A stretch of DNA of 64,000 nt from Methylophilus sp. (GTDB lineage: Bacteria; Pseudomonadota; Gammaproteobacteria; Burkholderiales; Methylophilaceae): NCBI RefSeq assembly GCF_008015755.1, contig NZ_SSGF01000008.1:34415-98414 (forward strand), in the 5' to 3' direction. Shown piece after piece: positions 11,184 through 20,385 of the stretch. Position 1 is the stretch's first letter; each line of letters begins with the position of its first letter. A program made the translations under genes and the position numbers. Below the pieces are notes generated by a model. The model was not told the origin of the DNA, searched no databases, and was given only the letters and a program-made list of their open reading frames with translations.

Positions 11184-12189
11184 ATGTCAAAAACCAACGA
11201 AGCACAAGCCAGAATAAAAATTAACAGCTTACTCATAGAGTCAGGTTGGCGCTTCTTTGATGATCAAAACATCAAGGCAAATGTAGTTCTAGAGCCGAAT
11301 GTAAAACTTACCAAAACACAAATAGATGACTTTTACTAAAGACAAGCCAACCACAAGAGACCCTAGAGAACAAGAAAGACGTTTGTTATTGGATACCTAT
11401 CAAACGTTTGGCTGTGATTCAGGTGAGCCAACATTCAGATATTCATTACTTGATGGTGTTCGCGATGGATTTCTGATTAACCCAATTGTGGTGGATGCCA
11501 GAACAGAAATAACAACCAAGTTAATCTCAGAACAGGGTTATGCAGTCACCATCACCAACGGTGATAATGGTCAGCAAGAACAAAGCTATGTTTCAAAAGA
11601 TTTTGAGAAGAAATTTTTCTCAGAGTCTACAAACACTATCTTCTGCGAGACATTTATTAAAAACGGTCTGCGAGACCCAGTAACACAAGAGTTTGGTAAG
11701 GGAATAGTCTTTGCAGTGAGCCAAAAACATGCAGAGAAAATCACGCAATTATTAAACACGCTTGCAGATAAAGTATGGCCAGGTAAATATCAATCAGACT
11801 TTGCCGTACAGGTGACTTCAAGTATTCCAGAGGCACAGCAATTCACCATCAACTTTACCAATAACAACTTGCTTGGTTCAGCCAACTTCAATCCGCATTA
11901 CAAAACTAGCAAAGCCAGAGTCTGTGTGACAGTTGGTATGATGACCACGGGTTATGACTGCCCAGATATATTAAATTTGGCGATGATGCGCCCAATCTTT
12001 TCACCCTCAGATTTTGTGCAAATCAAAGGTCGTGGCACACGCAAACATCACTTTTTAGAGCAACTATTTGATGAATCAATCAAACCACTGATTACCGAAC
12101 CAGACAAAAAACAATTCAAATTATTCGATTTCTTTGCAGTCTGCGAATACTTTGAAGAAAAGTTTAACTACGATGGAGCAAATTACTAG
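11184..12189 (+). pseudogene. hsdR: hsdR remnant, type I restriction endonuclease R subunit
   Basis: Two pieces of an EcoEI-type HsdR. The first (11184-11339, 51 residues, MSKTNEAQARIKINSLLIES at the start) is the family N-terminus; it ends by frameshift just after KTQIDDF. The second, in another frame from 11326, resumes deep in the helicase region (DTYQTFGCDSGEPTFRYSLL, later MMTTGYDCPDILNLAMMRP and QIKGRGTR, resembling motifs V-VI). The nuclease domain and Walker A/DEAD half are missing, as is the C-terminal domain: the frame stops after KFNYDGANY and runs into hsdM. At least two deletions have occurred, so no active nuclease can be made. Confidence 0.85.
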
Positions 12190-12197
12190 CCCCTGAA

Positions 12198-13055
12198 ATG
12201 GGCGGACAAGACACGCTTAATTTATATTCAGAAGCCATTACCAAAATGACCGAGAATACCCATTTGCCAGTGCTATTCAGGGATATTTTCAAAAATGCCT
12301 ATTTACCCTATCGCGACCCAGAAACACTACGTGCATTTCTCAAAGAGATTAATACCTTTAGCTACGACCACTCAGAACGATTGGGCGATGCTTTTGAGTA
12401 TTTGTTATCTGTGTTGGGTAGCCAAGGCGATGCTGGCCAATTCAGAACGCCACGCCACATTATTGATTTTATTGTTAAAGTGATTAACCCACAAAAACAA
12501 GAGTCAATTTTAGACCCAGCCTGTGGCACGGCGGGTTTTCTGATTTCAGCTTGGAAATATATTCTCGAAAACAACAAAACTAATAAAGCAGGCGACAAAC
12601 TTAAACCAGAAGAAAGAGCAAAACTGGCCTCCAATATTCATGGTTACGATATTTCACCAGACATGGTGCGACTATCACGCGCTAATATGTACCTGCATGG
12701 CTTCACAGACCCACATATTGATGAGTACGACACTCTGACATCAGAAGACAAATGGAATGAACACTACGATGTCATTTTGGCAAACCCACCCTTTATGTCA
12801 CCAAAAGGCGGTATCAAACCTCACAAGAAGTTTTCAATTGCGGCATCGCGTTCAGAGGTGCTTTTTGTTGATTACATACATGAGCACTTAACACCTACAG
12901 GACGGGCAGGCATTATCGTACCAGAAGGTATTATTTTCCAAAGTGGCACAGCTTATAGGTATCTAACAACTATTGATAAAAAAACAAAATTTGAACAAAT
13001 TGCTCTTGCCTATAAGCATTTGAAGGTTGAGACTGGACTTCACCCGCTCTGCTAG
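12198..13055 (+). pseudogene. hsdM: hsdM remnant, type I DNA methyltransferase M subunit, truncated at both ends
   Basis: The central part of an N6-adenine methyltransferase. The AdoMet motif DPACGTAGF and the catalytic NPPF are intact. The first ATG (12198) falls at MGGQDTLNLY, normally well inside HsdM, and the coding frame continues upstream as LLAPE without a start, so the N-terminal domain is gone. The 3' end is cut by the IS element: after KHLKVET the reading frame enters the IS inverted repeat and stops at TAG 13053-13055. No hsdS lies on either side. Motifs are present but lack of specificity subunit and truncation argue against activity. Confidence 0.85.
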
Positions 13056-13093
13056 ACAAATCATAATGTCTAAAACAGAACGGAGTAAGTTAC

Positions 13094-13378
13094 ATGAAGG
13101 GTATCAGATACACGGACGAGTTTAAGTTCGAAGCTGTAAAGCAAATCACAGAACGCGGTCATGATGTCGCGGATGTTGCTCAACGCCTTGGCGTATCAAC
13201 AAAGAGCCTTTACAAATGGCGGCATGAAATTGAGCTTCAAAAGCGCCCTGGAGTGAGCGCAGATGTTGTCGCACTAAAACAAGAAGTTGCTAGGTTGAAT
13301 GCTGCGCTCAAAAGGGCTACTGAAGAGCGGGATATCCTAAAAAAGGCCGCCGTGTACTTTGCCAGCCAGCCCGAGTGA
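13094..13378 (+). CDS. IS3-family transposase OrfA
   Basis: 94-residue helix-turn-helix protein (RYTDEFKFEAVKQITERG then VAQRLGVSTKSLYKWRHEI) with a C-terminal leucine-zipper-like segment (VALKQEVARLNAALKRATEE). It binds the IS ends. A canonical A_AAA_AAG slippery heptamer at 13339-13345 would allow -1 frameshifting into OrfB to make the OrfAB transposase. The stop overlaps the GTG start of OrfB. Confidence 0.9.
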   Translation: MKGIRYTDEFKFEAVKQITERGHDVADVAQRLGVSTKSLYKWRHEIELQKRPGVSADVVALKQEVARLNAALKRATEERDILKKAAVYFASQPE

Positions 13379-14235
13379 AGTACACATTTATTGACCAGCA
13401 CCAATCCCAATTTAAGGTCAGCAGCATGTGTCGTGTGCTCAAAGTACACCGCAGTGGTTATTACGCATGGAAAGCTTCCCCTTTATCTCAGCGAGCCATT
13501 GATGACCAAAAGCTACTGATAGAGATTAAGCAGTCCTATGATGAGAGTTATGGCATTTAAGGGAGCCCGCGCATTCATCGAGACTTACGGGAGGCTGGTA
13601 TTCGTTGTGGAGTAAAGCGAGTGGCTCGCTTGATGAGCCAAGCCAACATTAAATCCATACGTGGCTACCGTCGTCCTCGACATGTCTCAGGTAAACCATC
13701 GATAGCTTCTCCTAACAGGTTGCAACAGCAGTTTAGATTCAATCAGCCAGATGCAGCCTGGGTCACGGATATTACCTATATTCGCACATATGAGGGCTGG
13801 CTGTATCTTGCTGTGGTGATAGATCTCTACTCCCGCACTGTAGTGGGTTGGTCGATGAAGCCAACAATGGCGACTGAAATCGTCTTGGATGCTTTGTTGA
13901 TGGCTGTATGGCGACGTAAACCAAAACAACCGGTCATCATTCATTCAGACCAGGGTAGCCAGTTTGGTAGCGATGACTTTGCCCGCTGGTGCAAAGACAA
14001 TCGGCTTATTCCCAGCATGAGCCGTCGTGGTAATTGCTATGACAACGCCGTGGCAGAATCCTTTTTTAGTAGCTTAAAGAAGGAACGAGTGAAGCGAAAA
14101 ATCTATGCATCAAGAGAGGAAGCTAAATCAGAGATATTTGAATATATCGAAGTGTTTTACAATCGAAAACGGCGTCACAGCCATCTCAATCAGCTGAGTC
14201 CAATGGAGTTTGAAAAGTTACAGATTGGAACCTGA
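13375..14235 (+). pseudogene. IS3-family transposase OrfB, nonsense mutation
   Basis: DDE integrase-fold catalytic half of the transposase. The three acidic residues are visible in WVTDITYI, IIHSDQGSQF and NAVAESFF. Codon 62 is TAA (13558-13560) in the context YGI-stop-GSPRIHRDL, where relatives have Tyr (YGSPRIH); a single base change explains it. The frame is otherwise open to 14235. Neither OrfB nor OrfAB can be completed, so the element is not autonomously mobile unless the stop is read through. Confidence 0.9.
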
Positions 14236-14343
14236 TAATCGTCTAGTAAAGCGGGTGAAGTCCAATGTGAGTAAGTTATATTACTCACAACGTTACTCAC
14301 AAAAATGTTGGATGTCAAACGACGACTTTGGACAATTTTGGAC

Positions 14344-14378
14344 ATAAAAAAACCCGTAAGTCATTGATTTACGGGTTT
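14344..14378 (-). terminator. Intrinsic terminator after tRNA-Leu
   Basis: AAACCCGTAA / TTACGGGTTT 10-bp stem with 9-base loop, followed on the minus strand by a run of seven T. It lies 26 bp downstream of the tRNA. Confidence 0.85.
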
Positions 14379-14403
14379 AATCTTACTTCTTTGTACTATT
14401 ACA

Positions 14404-14488
14404 TGGTGCCGGGAGCCGGAATCGAACCGGCACGCCTTGCGGCGCTGGATTTTGAGTCCAGTGCGTCTACCAGTTCCGCCATCCCGGC
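14404..14488 (-). tRNA. tRNA-Leu (anticodon CAA)
   Basis: 85-nt cloverleaf with encoded CCA. Acceptor stem GCCGGGA/TCCCGGC, D-arm with AACTGGTAGACG, anticodon stem CTGGA/TCCAG enclosing CTCAAAA (anticodon CAA, reads UUG), a long variable arm GCCGCAAGGCG typical of class II tRNA-Leu, and T-arm CCGGTTCGATTCCGG. It borders the degraded restriction locus, a frequent island boundary. Confidence 0.97.
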
Positions 14489-14544
14489 ATGGGATATAAT
14501 GTTGGACATCTCAAAGACAGCTATTATAACCATAATTTTGATTT

Positions 14545-15585
14545 ATGAAAACTCTAGATTTCGATTTTTACCTTCCCGCCCACTTAATTGCACAACATCC
14601 GCTGCCCAACCGTTCAGAAAGCCGCCTGCTTGAAGTCAATGCAATAGCGCAAAGCATCCGGGATAATTATTTCCGCCAGATTGCCGATCACTTTGAGGCT
14701 GGTGATGTGCTGGTCCTTAATGACACTAAGGTGATCAAAGCCAGGCTGTTTGGGCAAAAGGCTACCGGCGGCCAGATTGAGGTGATGATAGACCGCGTGC
14801 TTTCGTCGCAAGAGGCTTATGCGCAAATCAAGTCTTCGCGCTCGCCCAAAGCAGGCAGTTTGCTGCATTTATCCGGCGACTATCAGGCTGAGGTGTTAGG
14901 CAGGCATGCTGATATGTTTCATATCCGCCTGCTGGGTGATGAGTCCTGGTATGACTTTCTGGAACAATATGGCCAGTTGCCGTTGCCACCTTACATTGAA
15001 CACACAGCCGATGCGGCAGATGACACGCGTTACCAAACCGTATTTGCCAAACACGCAGGCGCGGTGGCGGCACCGACGGCGGGCCTGCATTTTGATGAAG
15101 CCTTGTTACAGGCGCTCATTAATAAAGGCGTTCATGTGCGCTACGTGACATTGCATGTGGGCGCGGGGACGTTTCAACCGGTGAAAGTCGACAATATTGC
15201 CGAGCACCATATGCATAGCGAGGTTTACCATTTGCCTGAAGAGACGATTAGTACGATTTTGAATGCCCGCGCCAATGGCAAACGCGTGACGGCTGTAGGC
15301 ACGACTTCGCTACGCACGCTGGAAAGCGCTGCACATGCGGGCAAGCTGTTTGCGCATCATGGCGACACCGATATTTTTATTACGCCAGGTTTTGAGTTCA
15401 AGTTGGTCGATCGACTGATCACGAACTTTCACCTGCCGAAAAGCACCTTGATGATGCTGGTTTCTGCGTTTGGCGGCTATGATTTGTTGCGCCAGGCCTA
15501 TGCGCATGCGATTGATCAGTCTTACCGTTTTTTCAGTTATGGTGACGCGATGCTAATCACGCGTGCACCATCCTCGAAATCTTAA
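14545..15585 (+). CDS. queA: QueA, S-adenosylmethionine:tRNA ribosyltransferase-isomerase
   Basis: 346-residue enzyme that transfers and isomerises the ribosyl moiety of AdoMet onto preQ1 in tRNA to form epoxyqueuosine. Family segments include DFDFYLPAHLIAQHPLPNRS at the start, DVLVLNDTKVIKARLFGQK, AAPTAGLHFDEALL and the C-terminal ITNFHLPKSTLMMLVSAFGG. The start has the conserved FDFYLP N-terminus. tgt does not follow; the next gene is unrelated. Confidence 0.97.
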   Translation: MKTLDFDFYLPAHLIAQHPLPNRSESRLLEVNAIAQSIRDNYFRQIADHFEAGDVLVLNDTKVIKARLFGQKATGGQIEVMIDRVLSSQEAYAQIKSSRSPKAGSLLHLSGDYQAEVLGRHADMFHIRLLGDESWYDFLEQYGQLPLPPYIEHTADAADDTRYQTVFAKHAGAVAAPTAGLHFDEALLQALINKGVHVRYVTLHVGAGTFQPVKVDNIAEHHMHSEVYHLPEETISTILNARANGKRVTAVGTTSLRTLESAAHAGKLFAHHGDTDIFITPGFEFKLVDRLITNFHLPKSTLMMLVSAFGGYDLLRQAYAHAIDQSYRFFSYGDAMLITRAPSSKS

Positions 15586-15642
15586 AACTTGCGCGTTAAA
15601 ATACAGTCTATTAAACACCCATAAAAACAGGATGACGGAGCT

Positions 15643-16515
15643 ATGCAATTCACCCCAAAAATATTGAGCGTACTGGCACTTTCTTGCCTGGCGTTATCAG
15701 CCCAGGCTGAGATTTTGCCTGAGGCAGAAGTCGGCGTGAAAATCCCCCTGGTTAAAAAACCAACCACACGCCCTATGGCCGTGGCTTATTTGCCCAGCAA
15801 CCAACACTATTACATTGCCGATGGCGGCCTGGCGCCGATGGGCAGCGAATTCGAGGCGCCAATTTCAAAGTCTGAGGTGCACGCTTTTACCGCAGACGGT
15901 AGCTATGTCAACTCGGCCAAACCTGGCTACGACAATCGCTCGCTGTATTACAACCCAAACTCCGGCAAGCTGGAAACCATTACTTACAACATCTCCAGCG
16001 CGGTAGGTTTTTCACCCAACACTGGCATTTACAGTCTGGATGTAGGTGACAAAGGCGAGCTGCTGGAGACCTCGGGGGATGTGGCGCAGTTTAACCCTGC
16101 GTTTGGTGATGCAGGCACCATGCCCAGCTACGACCCCGTGAGCAAGCATTATTATGCCAAGCAGGACAGAGGCAACCTGGTATTTGTGGTCGATGCAAAA
16201 CAGCGCGAAAAACTGCGTGAAATCAAACTCGACTTTGCCAAAGCCCAAGTCGCGCATGACGACGTCAGCGATCACTATATTGCGTTCACTGGCGTGGCTG
16301 GCAACGAGTTGGCCTTGCTGGACGTGGACCACAAAGCCGTCTTGATTTTTGACCTGAATGGCCAGTTTGTCGGCAAAAGCGCGCTGCCTGCGACCATGAA
16401 GCTACGCTCACAAAACCACTTTAATGGCTTGGGCTATACCAACGGCATGATGTTTATCTACCATGAGCCAGAAGGTGAGTTTGGCACCTATTACGGCTTT
16501 AAAGTGGTCAAATAA
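15643..16515 (+). CDS. Secreted protein of unknown function, possible beta-propeller
   Basis: 290 residues with a clear signal peptide (MQFTPKILSVLALSCLALSAQA). The mature part has repeated short strands alternating with aromatic and Asp/Asn-Gly turns (AVAYLPSNQHYYIADGG, YDPVSKHYYAKQD, LLDVDHKAVLIFDLNGQFVG), which resembles YncE/NHL-type propellers, but I do not recognise a named family. No cysteine after the signal peptide and no catalytic motif is evident. It stands alone, with its own terminator at 16545-16572. It probably acts in the periplasm (inference). Confidence 0.7.
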   Translation: MQFTPKILSVLALSCLALSAQAEILPEAEVGVKIPLVKKPTTRPMAVAYLPSNQHYYIADGGLAPMGSEFEAPISKSEVHAFTADGSYVNSAKPGYDNRSLYYNPNSGKLETITYNISSAVGFSPNTGIYSLDVGDKGELLETSGDVAQFNPAFGDAGTMPSYDPVSKHYYAKQDRGNLVFVVDAKQREKLREIKLDFAKAQVAHDDVSDHYIAFTGVAGNELALLDVDHKAVLIFDLNGQFVGKSALPATMKLRSQNHFNGLGYTNGMMFIYHEPEGEFGTYYGFKVVK

Positions 16516-16544
16516 GGACACTCGCTGGATAAGTCACAGATAAT

Positions 16545-16572
16545 AAAAAACCGCGCGATTGCGCGGTTTTTT
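16545..16572. terminator. Bidirectional intrinsic terminator
   Basis: Perfect 12-bp stem AAAAAACCGCGC / GCGCGGTTTTTT with GATT loop between the convergent secreted-protein and lytic transglycosylase genes. Confidence 0.9.
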
Positions 16573-16587
16573 ATTGCATTTCAACCA

Positions 16588-17229
16588 TTACTGGCTGGCA
16601 ACATTCAGTTTGGGTGACGCAGCAAGCGGGTCATAATGCCAGTGATTGCGCCAGGCACCCACTACCAGGTTAGGGTAATCAGGCTTGCCCAGACTGCCGT
16701 TATAACGGCCTAGGGCACGGTAATAATCGCCCCGCTCAATATCCAGATAATGACGCAAAATCGTGCAGCCATAACGCAGGTTTAAGCGCATATCAAATAA
16801 ATTATGCTCGTTGGTGCCGATAGACTTTACCCAAAACGGCATCACCTGCATATAACCACGGGCACCGACGCTAGACACTGCATATTTTTTAAAGCCGCTT
16901 TCGACGTGAATCAGGCCAAGCACCAATTGTGGATCCAAGCCAGCACGCGTTGCCTCATAGTGCACAGACTTCAAAAAGTCTTCACGGTATTGTGCGTCAG
17001 GTATGCGCTTAGCCAAACGGGCGGACATCTCCTGCAACCATTGTTGTGCTGAGAGCTCGTTATCAAATAACAGGCGCGGCGCGGCGAGATCGCTGACAGA
17101 CTTTTGCATCAGCGCCTTGACGCTATTGGCCAAGGGCTCTTCTTTTTGGTTGCCAGCAAAAGACGGCGCTGACCAGGCACACAGGCCAGCCAGCAAGAAT
17201 GCAAACAAAAAGAAGAATGCTTTTTTCAT
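16588..17229 (-). CDS. Lytic transglycosylase (SLT domain)
   Basis: Periplasmic peptidoglycan lyase. The signal peptide is MKKAFFFLFAFLLAGLCAWS. The goose-lysozyme-like SLT domain (about residues 85-200) has the catalytic Glu in LGLIHVESGF, then SSVGARGYMQVMPFW and ALGRYNGSLG. The ATG at 17229 gives a normal signal peptide; an in-frame ATG at 17253 would add eight residues. The nearest upstream gene on this strand is proS. Confidence 0.9.
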   Translation of the reverse strand: MKKAFFFLFAFLLAGLCAWSAPSFAGNQKEEPLANSVKALMQKSVSDLAAPRLLFDNELSAQQWLQEMSARLAKRIPDAQYREDFLKSVHYEATRAGLDPQLVLGLIHVESGFKKYAVSSVGARGYMQVMPFWVKSIGTNEHNLFDMRLNLRYGCTILRHYLDIERGDYYRALGRYNGSLGKPDYPNLVVGAWRNHWHYDPLAASPKLNVASQ

Positions 17230-17443
17230 TGCGTCTATTGTAGTTAAATTCATCCCGCCAAAGGCGCCAAATAAAGGGATGAAATCCCCCTAATTACTGA
17301 CAAATGAAAACCAGACTAAGTGGCTGCGCGGGCAAATTGCTGTGTTGCGCAATACTCAGGGCGTCGCCGTACTATTTGTACTGTCTCGGCGCTTGCGTTC
17401 CGGGCGCTTTGCACCTTATCCCGCTCGCGCACTTATTTCGAGT

Positions 17444-19150
17444 TTACACAAGTTTGTCACGCAAAAACGCCACACATTCAGTCACTTGCAAGTTTTGTGC
17501 CTCCGCATCGGTGCGGCCTTTGTATTCCACTTTACCCTCAGCCAAGCCACGGTCGCCAATCACTACACGGTGTGGAATACCCATGAGGTCGCTTTCAGCA
17601 AACATCACACCCGGGCGTTCGCCACGGTCATCCAGCAACACATCAACGCCTGCCTGCTGCAACTGGGCGTAGAGATCAAACGCCGCCTGCTTCACAGCCT
17701 CACTCTTATCGAGGCCAATCGGGCAAATCACCACGGCAAATGGCGCCATGCTTAGTGGGAACACAATGCCTTTTTCGTCATTGCCCTGCTCAATGGCCGC
17801 GCCGACAATCCGTGACACGCCTATGCCATAACAGCCCATTTCCATCACTTGCGTCTGACCATTTTCGTCCAGGTAAGTCGCCTGCATGGCCTCGGAGTAT
17901 TTGGTACGCAATTGGAAAATATGACCCACTTCAATGCCGCGGCATAAATTCAAGGTGCCTTTGCCGTCCGGGCTAGCATCGCCAGTCACCACATTGCGGA
18001 TATCGGCCACCACGGCTGGCTCTGGCAAATCGCGGCCAAAATTGACCCCTGCCAGGTGAAACTTAGGCTTATTGGCGCCACAAACAAAATCACTCATGAG
18101 GGCAACGGTTCTATCTGCCACCACGCGCACGTTAGCGTTGACGCCAACCGGGCCAATAAAGCCAGGTGGGCAGCTCAAGTTAGCGCGAATTTCTTCTTCG
18201 GTCGCCAGGCGGAACTCAGTGACGCCATCGACCTTGCCAAACTTCACTTCATTGAGTTGATGGTCGCCACGCAACAAGGCCAGCGTAAACACATCATCCA
18301 CCATCAGTGCGACGGATTTTACGGTCTTGCTGACAGGCACCTCCAGCAACTTGGCGACGTCTTCACAGGTGGTTTGCTTGGGCGTATCCACTTCGCGCAT
18401 CGTTTCAGTCGCTGCCGCACGGCTACCCGTAGCAACTGCTTCGGCCAGCTCAACGTTGGCCGCGTAATCAGACTGCTCGCAATAAGCCAGTGCGTCTTCA
18501 CCGCTGTCTGCCAGCACGTGAAACTCTTGCGAGCCATCGCCACCAATCGCGCCAGAGTCAGCCTTCACTGCGCGAAACTTCAAACCCAAACGCGTAAACA
18601 CATTGCTGTAAGCCGTGTGCATGGTGTTGTAGGTATTCACCAGACAATCGGCACTGGTATGAAAAGAGTACGCATCTTTCATCAAAAACTCACGCGCACG
18701 CATCACGCCAAAACGCGGGCGAATCTCGTCACGGAACTTGGTCTGAATCTGGTAAAAATTGAGTGGCAATTGTTTGTAACTGCTGATTTCTTTGCGTGCG
18801 ATGTCAGTAATCACTTCTTCATGCGTGGGGCCAAAACAGAAATCACGCTCGTGACGGTCTTGAATCTTGAGCATTTGTGGGCCAAACACCGCCCAGCGGC
18901 CAGTCTCTTCCCACAGCTCTTTTGGCTGCACCGCAGGCATCAGCAATTCCAGCGCACCTGCTTTGTTCATTTCGTCGCGCACAATGTTTTCAACCTTGCG
19001 CAACACACGCAAACCCAACGGCATCCAGCTATACAAACCACTGCCCAGCTTTTTAATCAGCCCGGCACGCACCATCAGTTTGTGGCTGATCAACTCAGCG
19101 TCTGAAGGGGCTTCTTTTTGGGTAGCAATGAAAAATTGTGAGGCGCGCAT
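17444..19150 (-). CDS. proS: Prolyl-tRNA synthetase (bacterial type)
   Basis: 568-residue class II synthetase with the bacterial editing insertion. Visible are the N-terminal [20 protein letters not shown], motif 2 region [25 protein letters not shown], the YbaK-like editing domain in the middle (about 220-380), motif 3 [17 protein letters not shown] and the C-terminal anticodon-binding domain. Full length. A long open frame on the opposite strand (18056-19105) is a codon-bias shadow. Confidence 0.97.
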   Translation of the reverse strand: MRASQFFIATQKEAPSDAELISHKLMVRAGLIKKLGSGLYSWMPLGLRVLRKVENIVRDEMNKAGALELLMPAVQPKELWEETGRWAVFGPQMLKIQDRHERDFCFGPTHEEVITDIARKEISSYKQLPLNFYQIQTKFRDEIRPRFGVMRAREFLMKDAYSFHTSADCLVNTYNTMHTAYSNVFTRLGLKFRAVKADSGAIGGDGSQEFHVLADSGEDALAYCEQSDYAANVELAEAVATGSRAAATETMREVDTPKQTTCEDVAKLLEVPVSKTVKSVALMVDDVFTLALLRGDHQLNEVKFGKVDGVTEFRLATEEEIRANLSCPPGFIGPVGVNANVRVVADRTVALMSDFVCGANKPKFHLAGVNFGRDLPEPAVVADIRNVVTGDASPDGKGTLNLCRGIEVGHIFQLRTKYSEAMQATYLDENGQTQVMEMGCYGIGVSRIVGAAIEQGNDEKGIVFPLSMAPFAVVICPIGLDKSEAVKQAAFDLYAQLQQAGVDVLLDDRGERPGVMFAESDLMGIPHRVVIGDRGLAEGKVEYKGRTDAEAQNLQVTECVAFLRDKLV

Positions 19151-19218
19151 AAGAATAACTTTTAATTAAAATCTGAAAGCGCGATTTTAGCCTTATTCGC
19201 GGGCGGCGTCACTCGCGC

Positions 19219-19890
19219 CTAGTCTGTGGCGGGTTCTTTTTGCTGTGGACGTAGCAGGATAGGGCTATCGGTCGGGATATAGCCCTCTTTCCATGTCGCC
19301 ATGGGTAAGACTGTGGCGGGTAAGCCGTTATCGTAAAACCAGCTATCAACGGCGTATTCAGCCTTGGTGGCTTGTTCGCGGATGGCAGCCGTACTGTGTG
19401 GCCAGCCTGTAAAAAAGAATTTGCGGGTACGGGTATCCAGAATTTCGTGAAAACGGATCAAACCGGCTTGTTGCATCAGGCGCATATAGGTGGTGCTATT
19501 GATGGCTTCGTCGTTGCAGTCTTGCTGATGCAGGTAGTCGCTATTGTTGAAGGTGCCAGCGCGGTCAGCAGCAGTACCGATTTTGGTGCCAACCATATCT
19601 TCGAGCGCACCGATGGCCTTTGAAATCGCCTCACGCTCGGCTTCTGCATTGGCTGGCAGCGGCGAAAATATCCGCACCACATTGTCCCACTCGGCCTCAG
19701 TCAGTTGCAGGATATCGGACTGTACACAGCCACCTCCCTGGCAAATCTCAAAGGCAGCCAGCGCAGGCTTGGTGTGGTAAATACGATAGATATCATTCAG
19801 GTCAGCGTGTGCTGGCGTGCCCACGAACAGGCACGCGTACAAGCTGAGTATGCAAGCGCTAGAGAATGAGGACGCGATTGGAAAGTTCAT
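19219..19890 (-). CDS. Secreted conserved protein of unknown function
   Basis: 223 residues with signal peptide MNFPIASSFSSACILSLYAC ending near AHA. The mature part has CQGGGC, a later single Cys (QQDCND) and no motif I recognise. The ATG at 19890 is chosen because it starts the signal peptide; a much longer in-frame start (20076) would overlap the upstream gene by over 200 bp. It overlaps that TPM-domain gene by 32 bp, so the two are probably co-transcribed with lemA and the TPM genes. Periplasmic location is inferred. Confidence 0.65.
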   Translation of the reverse strand: MNFPIASSFSSACILSLYACLFVGTPAHADLNDIYRIYHTKPALAAFEICQGGGCVQSDILQLTEAEWDNVVRIFSPLPANAEAEREAISKAIGALEDMVGTKIGTAADRAGTFNNSDYLHQQDCNDEAINSTTYMRLMQQAGLIRFHEILDTRTRKFFFTGWPHSTAAIREQATKAEYAVDSWFYDNGLPATVLPMATWKEGYIPTDSPILLRPQQKEPATD

Positions 19891-20368
19891 TACGAGGTAC
19901 GGCTTCTGGCGGAAAGTGCGCAGCCAGTTGTTCGCCAATCGCTTGTATGCCGTATACCACACCTGCTTCAAACTGCTCACTTCTGAACATCCCTTCCATT
20001 TGCTGGCAGATCTGCTGCCAGCCAGCGTCTCCCACGTGTCGGTGTATGCCACGGTCGGCCACGATTTCAACATCATGGTCAGCCAGCAGCAAATAAATCA
20101 GCACGCCATTGTTGTGTTCGGTATCCCAGATATTGAAATGGCCGAATAAATGGATCGCACGCTGCCTTGGCGTCAATCCGCGCAGGATAGCATAGGTGGG
20201 CAAGCCTGACTCGATTACCACACGGATCTCACCGGCATGATGGCGTTCGCTCTGCGCGATGGTGAGTTCGATTTGCTTGAGTGAATGTTGAGGAAACAAG
20301 GCTTTGACATGCCGTGGATGACTCCAGGCATGTTTGAACCAGCGTTTGACAGGATGCACAGGTTTCAT
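19859..20368 (-). CDS. TPM-domain protein (second copy, no signal peptide)
   Basis: 169 residues, N-terminus MKPVHPVKRWFKHAWSHPRH, then a TPM (DUF477) domain: LKQIELTIAQSERHHAGEIRVVIE, IWDTEHNNGVLIYLLLADHDVEIVADRG and FEAGVVYGIQAIGEQLAAHFP. No signal peptide or glycine tail, unlike the neighbouring YgcG-type protein, so it may be cytoplasmic or membrane-associated. It lies 17 bp after the YgcG-type gene in a lemA-TPM-TPM cluster, an arrangement common in Proteobacteria. The function is unknown. Confidence 0.8.
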   Translation of the reverse strand: MKPVHPVKRWFKHAWSHPRHVKALFPQHSLKQIELTIAQSERHHAGEIRVVIESGLPTYAILRGLTPRQRAIHLFGHFNIWDTEHNNGVLIYLLLADHDVEIVADRGIHRHVGDAGWQQICQQMEGMFRSEQFEAGVVYGIQAIGEQLAAHFPPEAVPRNELSNRVLIL

Positions 20369-20385
20369 ACGATGTTTAAGCCTTT

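Larger units (their letters stand above)
13034..14264 (+). mobile_element. IS3-family insertion sequence (1231 bp), defective
   Basis: Bounded by terminal inverted repeats starting TGGACTTCACCCGCT (13034) and ending AGCGGGTGAAGTCCA (14264); 22 of 24 terminal bases match. It encodes OrfA and OrfB in the usual -1 relation with an A6G slippery sequence. OrfB has an in-frame stop. Flanking triplets (GAC before, ATG after) do not form a target duplication, suggesting deletion or recombination after insertion. It interrupts hsdM. Confidence 0.9.

Noticed and set aside
12198..13055. A functional orphan methyltransferase
   Set aside because: Catalytic motifs are present, but the N-terminal domain is missing, the 3' end is replaced by IS sequence and no specificity subunit is nearby.
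17254..17443. A small plus-strand gene between the lytic transglycosylase and proS
   Set aside because: Open frames here run into the antisense of proS, have no ribosome binding site and no recognisable product; the stretch is treated as plain intergenic sequence.
18513..18528. Additional parS-like sites (CACGTGAAAC half-sites, for example within proS)
   Set aside because: Only one half matches; no palindrome is formed, unlike the two perfect sites reported.
18056..19105. A 349-codon open frame on the plus strand antisense to proS
   Set aside because: It is entirely opposite a full-length conserved gene, has no recognisable domain, and its His/Arg-rich translation is typical of codon-bias shadows.
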